A DNA stretch of 64,000 nt, taken from the NCBI GenBank assembly GCA_014621405.1, contig JAANBC010000132.1, positions 1-64,000 on the forward strand, read 5' to 3'. The number at the start of each line of letters is the position of its first letter. Position 1 is the first letter of the stretch. The notes under the pieces are model-generated. The model was not told where the DNA came from. It did not search any database and worked only from the letters and a program-made list of their open reading frames with translations. The position numbers and the translations under genes are program-made. This DNA is from Stylonectria norvegica. Taxonomy: Eukaryota; Ascomycota; Sordariomycetes; Hypocreales; Nectriaceae. This document shows positions 7,808-19,274 of the stretch, piece by piece.

Positions 7808-10800
7808 CTGCAACAGAGGCGAGGGTGTCAGCGGATGCTTTTTTAGCTCTATCAAAGGTGTGGATGCCGAGTGCCCATAGGGCTGGGCAGAGTGATTTTC
7901 CCCAGGGTTCCGGAAGCTTCGGGAGGGAGGAGGGGGGGGTTGACCAGGACCTAGGTAGTGGTGGTGCTGGTGGTGAGGACGTGGGCGGCGGTGATAATGG
8001 TGGTGGTGCTGGGTGAAGGGATCTCGGCGGGCGGAAGCAGTAGCAAGCAATAGCAGTAGCAGTAGCAGCGACGGCGGCAGCGTAGACGATATGTACGTCG
8101 TCAGATGTGGAAGAATCGAAGCTCCAGCTCCATGCAGAGGCGGAAGGGCGGCTAAGGGGATCTAGTAGGGGAGGACTTGAGATGGATGGATCTCGGTATC
8201 TGGTTCTGGGACCTTGGGAGAGGCTGTTTTGCTGGGTTGCGTCGTTGCGACTTTGCGTCTGCTGGTCTCTGCGTCTGCGTCCGCGCTGCGTCTGCGCCGT
8301 GCTGCCCGTGGCCGTGGCCGTGAGATAAGACGCGGGGATCGCGGCTAGTGTTATTTAGTGTCGCTGGCGGAGTACCTTTCAGCAGCACCTCAGCAGCACC
8401 CCGGTACGGAAGTACTTCCAATTGTCGTGAAGTCTTCAAGACGACTTGACGGGATGGATGGATGGATGGCTGACGAAGAGGGCCCTGGCGCTAGGCTATC
8501 TACGGGTCTAGTTGTTCCAGTCTGCTGCCCGCCTATGTACTCCAGTCATCAGTCATCCATCACAGTGCCATCGATCGCGAGACATCCATCCATCCCATCC
8601 ATAAATCCCCGAGGGCAGCTCTCTGATCTCTGTCTCTTACCGTCCACCAACTTCTACCACGGGCATCGTCAACGTCAACTGGCTGGCCGCTGGGACCACC
8701 GAGGCGTATGTCTCTCTATTTCTTCACTCATTGCATGTACCTAGTCGTTGGTAACGCCGTCAATTGGGCGCTCGGCCCTCCTTTGCTTTTGCTGCATTTG
8801 CCTGGGGGGCCGTGGTTGGCACGTTGGCCCCTTGTTGGTACGTACATGTATTCGTAGGGATGCCTCCCACACACGGGATGCCCTCAATGGACCACCTTGA
8901 GGTGCCTCACAAGGGTACCTCGACGGATGCAGCGGGCGGGCTGCTTCTTCGCTGTCACTTCAACTTCACTGTTCGACTGTCATGCGGGTGGAAGAAAGCA
9001 CTGTACTTTGTACTCGCTGAGCATATTGGAACTCTTCTGGCTAATAGAATAAGAGAGTATAATCCCTTAAAATAATCTCTAAATTAACAATATGTTATCT
9101 TTATATCATAATCTTAGGATATGGATTTATCACCGCGAACAGGACGGTGTTTGTTGGCAGCCATCCCCGTGCTTTCATCAAACCCGCTTAACTGTCAGTC
9201 AGTCAATCTCTCGGTGGAGATGAATCCACATCCACCACGGCCTTCGCTGGGGCCTCGCATCTAAAGCGGGGCGTGGATCGCTCTTCATTGTCACATTGTC
9301 CATGGGCCCTGGCCTCTTGGTCAGGAGGAGAAGGAAGCATGGATCCGTTATCCTGGCATTGCATCCAATCCTTGGTGGATGGCGAGAGTCGAGTAACGAG
9401 TAATAAAACGAACAAGCAGGCAACGAGACTACTAGATACCATATTACCTAGTCCTATCCGAGTACATGAGAAGAAGCAAAACCCAAGCCGCAATTTCAAA
9501 AACCGCCTTCGCCAATTATCTGCACAAGATGTTGCGCACTGCAGGCTATGAAACCGGTAATCTTGCCTGGTTTCTATTGACGAATTCTGCTGCAAAGTCC
9601 GTAACAATGGATACTACGAAGTATTATACTTATCGTTAATAATACTTGCTGCCAAGACGAAGCTGCCTCTCACAGCCCAGCTCCCTCATTTGATTTGAAT
9701 ATCTCCCCCCCTCTTCCTCATCACAGCCTCGTCGCGCTTTCAGAGTAAATTCATCTTGTCCCAAACGAACAGTAGCGTCTCCCCCGAACGGCCCAGACTC
9801 CTCTCACCTCATGATCCTTGGCTCTTAGTTCATCGACCAGAGAACTTATTGCGATACCACTCTTCGATGGCTTCGGAATAGGACGGCTTGTGGTTGTTGA
9901 TGTTGTTGCTCTCAACTCAGAAGGGCGAATCCCCATCAACAATTCCCATTCCTGTTTTCCTCTTTTCCTCTTCCCCTCATCCCCTCATCTTTAGGTCCTT
10001 ATTCTCTTCATCCGCACTCCCTCCTCCTCCGATCATCGACATCGACATCCACATCCCCTCATCAGTGGAATACTTCTCCCCCAGTGGCGTCCCCCATGAA
10101 ACACGTCTCGGCCTCTGAAATTAGAGCATTTCGTCTTTTCTGGGGTAACATGGGCCGGTACCCTTAGAAGTGAGCAGCACAGCTCAAAGCACCACCGCGC
10201 CCGAAATAGGCGAGCGTTAGCATCCTCGTGGACTCTGACTCGGGTTTCGTGATTGTGATAGGCGTAGTTGCGGGGAAGACGCACGCCCATACATGTAGAC
10301 TATCCGTCCCAACCACCGTCGTCTTCACTCAACCTCCACCAGCCGCCTCTAAGCCCCGGGAGCATGAAGCAAGGCATTTCGCCTTGCCTTGCCAATATCT
10401 CACAATCCCTGGCTGGACCTGTCTCGGCAGTCTCACTCACAGCTTGTTGATTGTGCGTTGAGCAAGGAAGTAATATGTAGACAGCCATCTGACAGGCCTT
10501 TAAGCATAATGCCCCCTCTCACGAACCCACATCACGTTGCACGACAGTTCTCCCCAGCAGCTCCTCCTTTCCCAGCCATCCACGGGTACGCAGCCTGACA
10601 CTGGGGGCTCCCGATGGTGATTCACCTCGAACCCCTCTCACGACAGCCTCACTCCAGCAAGTCCAGTTCACGTCCCGGCATAGGCTGCAGCCGGCCGCCG
10701 AGCCCACGCCCGGAGACGCGTGTCCGTGGCCGAGCTGCGGGAAAAGTGGCCGAGGACTGCTGCAAGATAGCATACCAGGCAGCCAGCGATCGCAGATTTG

Positions 10801-11718
10801 CGTGCTTGCTGCTGCTGTTGTTGGGCCCCCCCGGCTCCTGTTGTTTTATGCAGCCACCGAGACATCATGTACGGCTGCATCGCGGGGACCCGCCCCAACC
10901 CATAGACGGGCGGGCCGTTCGGCGGTTCGCTGCCGCTGCCACGCCCCCGGCAAAGGATGCCCGAGTCGTAGACGATGCGGAACCGTGATTCGGCCGGATA
11001 CAAGTCTTAACACAAATAGCCCGGTAGCTGGAGCTGGAGCGTCAGTCAGTGCGTGTGACGACGATATCGAGGCGGCAGGCGTCGGGTTTTGGGGACTCGA
11101 GAGGATCAGCTTCGACTTTCTTCGCTCACGTGTAGACGCCAGATATGTAACATGTATCTCCCGCAGCTTCACCAGCCCCAATGGCGCCGCGTCGACTCGG
11201 ACACTGGAGCTGCGTGACCCAGGCGCGTCGATAGTACGCGTGGGGGTCATGCAGAAGGAAATCCGAGTACATGTAAGATATCTGCGGGAGCCGGACCATG
11301 TCGGGAATTCGCTGTTCAAGGTTCAATTTCAATGTTACGCTGATATCGACGTTGCCGTGACCGGAAGTGAGGAAATCTATATACATAGGAAATCTGTATA
11401 CATGTGCTTTCGTAACATTCTCGATACATCATATGGTTCTCAATAGTCTCGCACGAGCTCGTTTTAAATCTCTCATCTTTGAATTCATCTCTCATCTCCG
11501 CTTTACAGGATGTGTGATGTTTCTCAATTCCCATTGATACGCCCAGCGTAGAATTATTCCGTCGTCATGACTCCAGTCTGTTTCGGCAACGTATTACCAA
11601 CAATCCAATTTCCAGTTTATCATCCCAATTCTCCCATAGTCTTTTCCTCGTAAAAACAAATGCACGCTAGTTTAACAAGACTTATAAAATCTATCCTCTT
11701 TGCGCCGATATATCCGGT
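7808..11718. other. Gene-poor region, 3.9 kb
   Basis: No recognisable gene. 7920-8080 has GTG/CAC-rich simple sequence, 8040-8080 has AGTAGC-type repeats, and 8260-8325 has a GCGTCT/CCGTGG cryptic repeat. A GGAT microsatellite lies at 8453-8469. An A+T-rich patch lies near 9050-9120. Open frames here (for example 10802-11446) overlap in several phases and show no family signature. Confidence 0.5.
8453..8469 (+). repeat. GATG microsatellite
   Basis: Four tandem copies of GATG plus one base. Confidence 0.8.
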
Positions 11719-13265
11719 TTACAAAGTTCCGAGCACCTTGTCGAAAGCGCCGACGAGGATGGGGACTGTTCAAGTGGTTAGAAACGAAGACTAAGAGTGC
11801 GCAAATGGAGAGCTTACTGTGAGACTCGTCGAAGATCAGCATGGGGCGGAGGCGCACAGTGTGCGTGCCGCAAATGCCGATGTTGACACCAAGCTGGCGC
11901 ATCGAGCGGACAAGAACAGCGGGCTCCTTGGTGTCAAAGGCAATGAAGGTGCCCTGGTTCTTTCCTCGCAGATTTCCGATGTAATCGGGGTACTTGACGG
12001 CGAGACGCTCCAACTCGGAGTAGAGGATGTCTCCGACGCGGGCAGTGTGCTGAACGAGGTCCTTGTCCAGAATCTCCTTGATCACAGCCTTGCTCATGAT
12101 GACACGGGCAGGGTCACCGATCCAGCTGTTAAGGGTTAGAACATGATCTTCTCGGGGATAAATAGGGGCACATACGTGTTGAACTGGCGGTAAGCCTTGT
12201 CAGGTACCAGGAGAGGGTTGCCGAAGAAGTAACCGGCAGTCTGGGCCTTCTTGGAGAAGGTAACCATATCAGGGGGAGAGGTGAGGTTCCAGTGGTCGTG
12301 GCCCCAGAAAGAGCCAGTGGCACCGAATCCGGTCTGAACCTCGTCGGCAATCAGGCAGACGTGGTGCTTGTGGGTAATGTCTCGCAGACCCTGGAAGAAA
12401 GCAGGAGAAGCGTGGTTGTCACCACCCTCGGACTGGATGGGCTCGACAATGAGACCGGCGACGGGGTGGTGCCATGAGGTAATGATATCCTCAACCTCAC
12501 GCAGGCATCGCTTCTCCTCGGCAGCGTTCTCCTCGACGTGCTTCTCAAGGGGGTACTTGAGAGCGGGGAAGGGAGCCTGGGGCCAGTTGAAGCTGGGAAT
12601 ATCAAGCTTGTGGACAGCCTTGGATCGGGTGGTGGACAGGGAGCCGAAGCCACGGCCGTGGAAGGAGTTGCGGAAGCTCATGATGGCAAGCTCGGGGGAG
12701 CCGGGCTTGGAGTTGTTGAGGCAGGAGTTGGTCTCCTCTTCGGTCCACTCAACACCCTCACCACGCTGTCGGCGGCTGTAGAGCATGAAGGCGGCCTTGT
12801 AGGCAAGCTCGTTGGCCTCGGAGCCGGACTGAGCAGTGAAGATCTGGTTGAGACCCTTGGGGGCGATCTTCAAGAGACCGTCCTTGAGGATGTCGGCCCA
12901 GAGGCTGGAGGGGAAGTTGCCAATGGCAGGGCGGTTGACGAGAGCCTCGATCATCTCGGGGGACTTGGCAGCCTCGATCAAGGTGGCGTTGTTGTAGCCC
13001 ACGGGGATGGAGGCGATCTGGGCGTAGACATCGAGGAACTTGTTGCCATCAACATCGACGATGCTATCGAGTGTTAGAGCCAATTGGGTTTAAATCAAGT
13101 ACTTGAAGGCATTGGGACGTACTAGTTGCCATTGCTCTTGTTGTAGTCAACGACGAAGTGGACGGCGCGGGCATCGAAGACAGCGTTGAGCTTCTGGGAG
13201 TGGGCCTTGGAGATGGGGCCCGGGATCTCCGTGATGGGCACGGTGGTCTCGACGAAGGAAGGCAT
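11719..13265 (-). CDS. UGA1: 4-aminobutyrate (GABA) aminotransferase
   Basis: Four exons: 13265-13123, 13063-12176, 12125-11818, 11765-11719; total 461 aa, the usual fungal length. It is a class III PLP aminotransferase: it opens with the PITEIPGP stretch and DYNKSNGNY, with QSGSEANELAYKAAF for PLP phosphate contacts, LIADEVQTGFGATG with the cofactor-contacting Asp, and FSKKAQTAGY with the Schiff-base Lys near residue 320. It ends FDESH-IPILVGAFDKVLGTL after splicing. It transfers the GABA amino group to 2-oxoglutarate, giving succinate semialdehyde and glutamate; fungal forms are cytosolic or mitochondrial, and no clear presequence is seen. Introns of 59, 50 and 52 nt all have GT-AG ends, two with CTAAC-type branch sites. 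Head-to-head with the next enzyme of the pathway. Confidence 0.95.
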
Positions 13266-14392
13266 CTTGAATGTGAGGGTATCTCGAAGACTCGGAGGGT
13301 ATGCTGTGTGATATGCCTCTTCCTGGTTGTCTTTTGGGATGAATGAGTCTGGACAAACGACAAACTTCAGTCTGGAGAGGACCGGCGACGGAGGCTATTA
13401 TAGGAATTAGCCATCCGCTGGGCGGAGACGGTCTCCCTCGCGTCAAGTCGGTGGTGTGTGGTCAAGCTGGTGTCTTGCACCTTGCAAGCATCTTGCACCC
13501 CCGCCGATGCGGCTCATGGGCGTGGGACCGGAGTCGACAGAGCCGGGACCAAAGCCGGAGGCTCACGGGACCTGGGCGGCGCCGCCACATTGGACTAGGT
13601 ACTTGTCACTGCGTAGTGTAGTACTGTAAGTACATGTGTGCTATCGGGAGGCGGGAGTGGTCGTGTGGGTTGTGTGGGAACGAGTCTACAAGTGGTGAAG
13701 TTTTACGATAGAGCATCGGCCTGGAAGGATCCATGGATCATCGGATTGAGGGCCGGGGGCGTGAGGGGTGAGGGGTGAGGGGAGCTCGAAGCGCGAGGGT
13801 CCACCACACCGAGAGCCACGGAGCCCCGGAGCTGAGGTGAGGTGCCCTGGAATTCCAGCAGGACGAGCACTGGGCTGCAGCAGGACGGCGCTAGAAGCTC
13901 CCACTGGGAACGGCTAAGTTCCAGGGCAGGTTTCTCCATGCCTTAGGTCATGTTAGTAACGTTCTTCCCCACCTCTCCTCTGCCGGGCGGGCATTCTCGC
14001 CTCCTCGGCTCCCAGCAGATTGACGTCCATCTTCCCCACATGACTTCCTTTGTCCTCTTTGGGTTATCCTGAGGTGCCCCTAAAAATCCCGGCCCGGGAC
14101 GCTGAAAGGCAAAACGGCAGCGACCTTGTTGACGGAACCGGCAACTCGCGACGCCAAACCGCCCGTCGTCGCCATGTCCAGCAAGGCCTTTTGCCAGGCC
14201 GGTCGATGCCGTGCTAGATTCCCATGAATCCATATATGATGGACGTGATAAGTAGTCATACACAAATACATGATTTGTATAAGTGGCCAAAGCGTTGAAC
14301 AGGAAAGAGAAAAAAGAAAGAAAAACTGTTGAACGTTGAACGTTGAAGCCTCACTTACACGAACCGAAACCACCACAGAACCACCAACACCC
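13266..14392. promoter_or_regulatory. Shared bidirectional promoter region of the GABA-shunt pair
   Basis: These 1127 bp separate the two start codons. They contain short G-rich and pyrimidine-rich tracts and no credible gene. A common GABA-responsive control of both genes is plausible from the layout, as Uga3 does for unlinked genes in yeast, but I cannot point to a specific binding site. Confidence 0.5.
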
Positions 14393-16083
14393 ATGCCTCA
14401 ACCAACTCCCAAAGTACGTTGCAGCTCCCTTGCAACACCACACAGATAATCCACAGACTGACCTCCCCTGTCTCCAGCTCAACGACCCTTCCCTCCTCAA
14501 GACGTCATGCTACGTCAACGGGAAATGGGTCGATGCACAGTCAACCAAGGTCTTCTCGGTTGAGAGTGAGTCTCAACCCCTTACCCCTGGATCCTGGATT
14601 GCAGAAACACCAAGCATCATCTATCGCCAGCTCACCACCACTGACACGCTCCACAGACCCTTCAACCGGCGCAGAAGTTGCCCAATGTCCCGAGTTCGAC
14701 GAGCAGGACACTGAGGCGGCCATCTTGGCCGCCGACACTGCCTTTGCCTCGTACAGGAAGACCCCTGCGCGCACGAGAGCTCGCCTCCTGCGCAAGTGGT
14801 ATGACCTCATGATTGAGAACGCCGACGACCTCGCCCGTATCATCACCCTGGAGAACGGCAAGCCCTTTGCGGACGCCAAGGCCGAAGTCATCTATGCCGC
14901 CAATTTCTTCGAGTGGTTCTCCGAGGAGGCCCCCCGCATGTACGGCGAGACCATCGAGGCCAGCCTCCCCACCAACAGGATCGTCACCCTGAAGCAGCCG
15001 GTGGGAGTTTGCGGCCTCATCGCACCGTGGAACTTCCCTGCCGCTATGATCACCCGCAAAGTTGGGCCTGCGCTCGCCGCCGGCTGCACCGTTGTCGTCA
15101 AGGCCCCTGCCGAAGCGCCCTTGAGCGCCCTCGCCCTGGCTGAGCTTGCGCATCGCGCGGGCATCCCTGACGGAGTCGTCAATATCATCACTGCCAACAG
15201 TAACACAGTTTCTGTGGGTAAAATCTTGACCACGCACCCGGCCATCAAGAAGGTGTCCTTCACGGGCTCGACGGGCGTGGGCAAAATCTTGATGAACCAG
15301 TGTTCCTCCACTATCAAGAAGCTCTCCTTCGAGCTAGGCGGCAACGCGCCCTTCATAGTTTTTGACGATGCCAACCTCGAGACCGCTGTCAAGGGGCTGG
15401 TTGCGTCCAAGTTCCGTAACTCGGGCCAGACTTGTGTATGCGCCAACCGCATCCTAGTGCACCGCAGCGTCTACGACAAGTTCATCCAGATGGTCCTCGA
15501 TGTCGTCAAAACATTCGTCGTTGGTGACGGCTTCGGCGAGACAACGACCCATGGGCCGCTCATCCACGGCCGAGCAGTTGCCAAGGTCGACGAGCATGTC
15601 AAGGACGCCGTGTCCAAGGGCGCTCGCGTGCTTCACGGCGGCGAAGCACTACCTCATCTCGGCCCCTATTTCTACGGCCTCACTATGCTGGCCGATATGA
15701 AGCCCGGCATGAAGATCTGCACCGAGGAGACCTTCGGGCCCGTGGCAGCCTTCTTTGCCTTCGACACGGAGAAGGAAGCCATTGACATCGCAAACGATAC
15801 AGATGTCGGTCTCGGCGGTTACTTCTTCAGCAAGGACGTGAGCCGGTGCTGGCGAGTGGCCGAGGCCCTGGAAGTCGGCATGGTTGGCGTTAACATTGGT
15901 ACGTCTACAGACTCCCGATCGTATCCTTGGAAAGAGACTAACGCGCGACAAATAGGAAGTTTGAGTGACCCTGCTGCGCCATTCGGTGGTATCAAGCAGA
16001 GTGGGTTTGGTCGAGAGGGAAGCAAATATGGTATCGAAGAGTTCACCGTTACGAAAATGGTCATGACTGGTATCGAGGCATGA
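14393..16083 (+). CDS. UGA2: Succinate-semialdehyde dehydrogenase (NAD(P)+)
   Basis: Four exons: 14393-14413, 14478-14565, 14657-15898, 15956-16083; 492 aa. Aldehyde dehydrogenase family: the Rossmann segment PWNFPAAMITRKVGPALAAG, KVSFTGSTGVGK, catalytic base E262 in ELGGNAPF and nucleophile C296 in SGQTCVCANR. The C-terminus PFGGIKQSGFGREGSKYG is typical of SSADH. It oxidises succinate semialdehyde to succinate and completes the GABA shunt with the divergent aminotransferase. A seven-codon first exon (MPQPTPK) is spliced to LNDPSLL; this start gives the best fit to family length. The last intron (57 nt) is divisible by three and has no in-frame stop, so retention would insert 19 residues after VNIG. 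No obvious mitochondrial presequence. Confidence 0.93.
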
Positions 16084-18238
16084 GATTACGAATTTAGAGG
16101 AAATACATAGAGATCGGATACAAGCCGCAGGACGGAGGAGGAAGTAATACCCAAAGTAGACTTTGCACCGACACGAAGTTATCATGAATTTAGACGAGAC
16201 TTTAATCAAAGATCATTACAAGATTTTACTGTTATTTACTCATCGTCAGGGTATTTGAGCAAAGTCATCTACTTCCTACTATGTATTCAGTCCAGCTTCA
16301 CTAAACATGCGCAGCACATGACGATAAGACGGAGAGACAGTCTGCAAGGTACCACGCGGTGCACGCCAAACATGGAAATCCACAAAATCCCCATGGCAAT
16401 CGATATTTACCAGTACGCCCCCCGGTTGGGCTGGTCAATTGCACTTCCTCTTTAGTCACTAGTGCCTCCATCCAGGTTGGATGGGCGGCCGTGCGTCGGC
16501 TGCAGCAAGCAACGGCGCAGCAGCCGTGTCATTGCATGCGGGCAGCTCTGCAAACACCATCCCGCAGCATCATGCCGCGGCACGGTGTCTCACGACTGGA
16601 ACGCTGATGAGGGGTGCAGAGACGGGTTGCGAGAACGATGTATCATTAGACTTGGCGCTGGGTTTGTGAATGCTGGTCGTAGGGGGTTATCTATGTCAAA
16701 GCAAATATGAGGACCACCGACATCTGCTTTGGAAAGCAATCGGGTTCTTTGGAGTAGCCAAGCACCGCTGGGACGTATACGAACAGTCTGGCATGTCCGA
16801 AGAGCACGACATCCTTCAAGACCCGAGGACAAGCTTCACACTCTAGCCGAGCGAAGCTATCACGAAGCCGAAGCCCCCACCACCGGCTCCGGGCCCATGG
16901 TGTTTTCCTGCCCGCCCCACCCCCTCCGATCGCCGGACGTCACACGCCCGGTTCCCTCCCAGATCGATCTCGATACAGGTGCAGACGGTACTTGGTGTGT
17001 AGCGGCCAGCGTCCCGGGCTCCTGGACCGGATATAGCCCACCAGGGCAAGAAGCGAGGCCAGATAGGCGCCGCCGACCGGACCGGTGCCGGCCACACCGA
17101 GGGCGTGGGCCCCACCCGCGACCGGATGCCGCTCCCGGCCCCGCTTTCCTCCGGCAGAGGGGCAGCAGCAAGCGAACGGCGACCTCCAAAGAGGCAACAA
17201 CACCATCGTGACGTCTTGAGAAGAGATGATTGCTTGGTCACGAATGCATGGCGAGCAAATCTCAGCGCGGCGTTGGGCTTGAAGGGCTTGTTGGGAAAGG
17301 GAACGTGGACGGTGAGGCGTGGGATACGATGCAGGTGATTCCGTTTTGCGGGGGATGCGGGGGATGAAGCGAGAAGAGGAAGCTTGGCTGTGATATGGTG
17401 TGCGACTGTGCATCAACTCGAAGCTAAGTGGAGGACTACGCTGGAATGCATCTCCATGTAGGTCTCACAGCATAGAGTGCCCGAGTCGGGTCAAAGTGCG
17501 GGGGAATGAAGGCCTCCTAGGTTCATCATCGTGATAGTGAGGGTGTAGGGTTGCGTCGGTCATGGCACGACGGGTAAGTGTGCAGCCCTGTATTCAATAC
17601 ACGACAATAATGGACCAGCAGAGCAAGTGCTCCGCGAACTTACATGGGTCGGGAGGTTCTCATTACACTTTCCGTTCTTGACAGAACCTACATGTATAAA
17701 CGATTCATCATCATCGTTCTAGCGCATCAATTACACATTGAAACCCCAAAGCCACCACGGACCGCCCCGGTCGACGGCCTCGATGAAATCCAGCCCACCG
17801 GCATGACATATCTTCCATCACGAACGCCTCCGTGCGCCGCATGCCGCCTCCGACCAAGGAGGTCTGTACCGAAGGGACCTCCTAGCTTACAGCTGGGTCC
17901 CTCCGGTGTCCGGTCGGCTAGCTGAAGACTCGTGGGCCGAACCGTCCGGCATCACGTCTCGGCTGGCGACGACGGAGTCGGTCCGGCGTTTTGGAGGCCC
18001 CATGATGACATTCAATCTCTCCGCGGCTGATGATTGAACTCGCCATGTTTACTCCTCACGCAGCTTCCGAGGATGCTGAATATGCTACGTGATGCCGTGG
18101 TCGTTATCGTGGAACCTCGGAACGAGGGAATCGCCAAACAGGACACATCTTCTGGAGAGTCGAACAGGTAGTAGCCGACGAATAGGTTTGTGTAACCGAT
18201 CTCCCTCGGGAATGACACCCAAGTTGATTACACAGCAT
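16084..18238. other. Intergenic region, 2.2 kb
   Basis: Convergent space between SSADH and the ECM15-like gene. Frames at 16729-17241 occur on both strands at once and have Pro/Arg/Gly-rich composition typical of random GC-rich sequence. No gene, tRNA or repeat recognised. Confidence 0.5.
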
Positions 18239-18764
18239 CTACTTGGTCTCCTCAGCCAAAAGCCCCTCAACCCTCTTCACCTTGTCCTCAGCCGTCTGCT
18301 TCTTATCCGTCCTGCGCCGTCATTAGCAACCATGCGAGCAGAGCTCACTCAGCCCAGCCGCGAGGCAGCAACTCACCTGCTCCCAACCCTCATCGACGAC
18401 TGAACCCTCACCACGCCCCTCTGGTGAACCACAGCATGGGCCTTGCCCACGGCCGTCATGACCTCATCCCACGAGCCCTCTACACCCACCGCGGCGATCA
18501 GTCTTCTCTTCCCGTATGACTTGCCAACCGCAGGCAGTCTTTACTCACCGACGGTCGTGCCCGCAGAGTGCAGCGTGTACTTGAGGCCGCTCGCCTGGAG
18601 GACCTTCTGGACCTCGGCGATCTCAGCAGCCACGGAGACGGAGCCCGTGCCGATCTGTTAGCTTTCGTCAGCGCGGTGGAGGAATGGGGGGCTGGACGAC
18701 GCACAGGGAGGAGACAGAAGTCGGCGTAGCAGGCTGACGGCGTGGAGATGCTGGAGTAGTCCAT
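18239..18764 (-). CDS. ECM15: ECM15/UPF0045-type thiamine-binding small protein
   Basis: A small gene hidden by splicing: exons 18764-18705, 18654-18549, 18479-18377 and 18311-18239 give 113 aa. The spliced protein follows the family closely: CYADFCLLPIGTGSVS, LKYTLHSAGTTVEGSW, DEVMTAVGKAHAVVHQRG, VRVGSRTDKKQTAEDKV. The family (MTH1187/YkoF-like fold; yeast Ecm15) forms ferredoxin-like tetramers, and some members bind thiamine; a cytosolic vitamin-binding role is the best guess. The three introns (50, 69 and 65 nt) have GT-AG ends and carry CTAAC- or CTGAT-like branch sequences. The first exon starts MDYSSISTPS; no alternative ATG nearby fits. Confidence 0.88.
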
Positions 18765-19274
18765 GGTGAGAAGGGGTCGTGCGGGAGATGCGGATGGGGG
18801 TTGTCTCAGGCGCAATAAGGTACGTCGAAACATGCGTCGCTCGTTGAAGATGTTGGGCTTTGATGTGGTGATGTCGTTTGTAAGTTGTAGTTGTGTTCTG
18901 GTACATTAAGGTCAAGTGTGGAAACCGAAGGTGTGGTTCAGGACTGGACTAAGAGCCACCAATTGGCTTGACCCGTCGCGAAAACATCAACGACCAAATG
19001 CATTAGTCAACAAAAGTGATGATACGACAATTGATATTTATGTATCCTAGACTAACAGATCGCCTCATGATATTCTCAGTTGACGCGGCATCTCAATCGA
19101 TGCGTCCAATGCAGCCTTCTCCCTTTTATCTACCGGAGTATCTCAAAGCTCTCCAGTGTATCCAATGCAAACAAACCCGCCTAAACGCCTCGCTTCAATA
19201 AATTTCCGAGTAACCCAAGTCCATGGCACGGCCTTTCAAGGTAACCATGTGTGTAGTTGCTCGTTCTACTCGTT
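18765..19274. other. Intergenic region
   Basis: Upstream DNA of the ECM15-like gene and the 3' flank of the PLC-like gene. A+T-richer in the middle; nothing else recognised. Confidence 0.5.

Noticed and set aside
9203..9442. Possible 79-residue secreted protein on the minus strand (hydrophobic start after MVSSS)
   Set aside because: No homologue recognised, too short, and the surrounding frames are equally open; not enough support.
10802..11446. 214-codon plus-strand frame in the gene-poor region
   Set aside because: Overlaps a minus-strand frame of similar size, has Ala/Arg/Cys-rich random composition and no splice or family evidence.
16729..17241. Overlapping plus and minus frames of 110-160 codons
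   Set aside because: Open on three frames at once because of GC content; no conserved motif.
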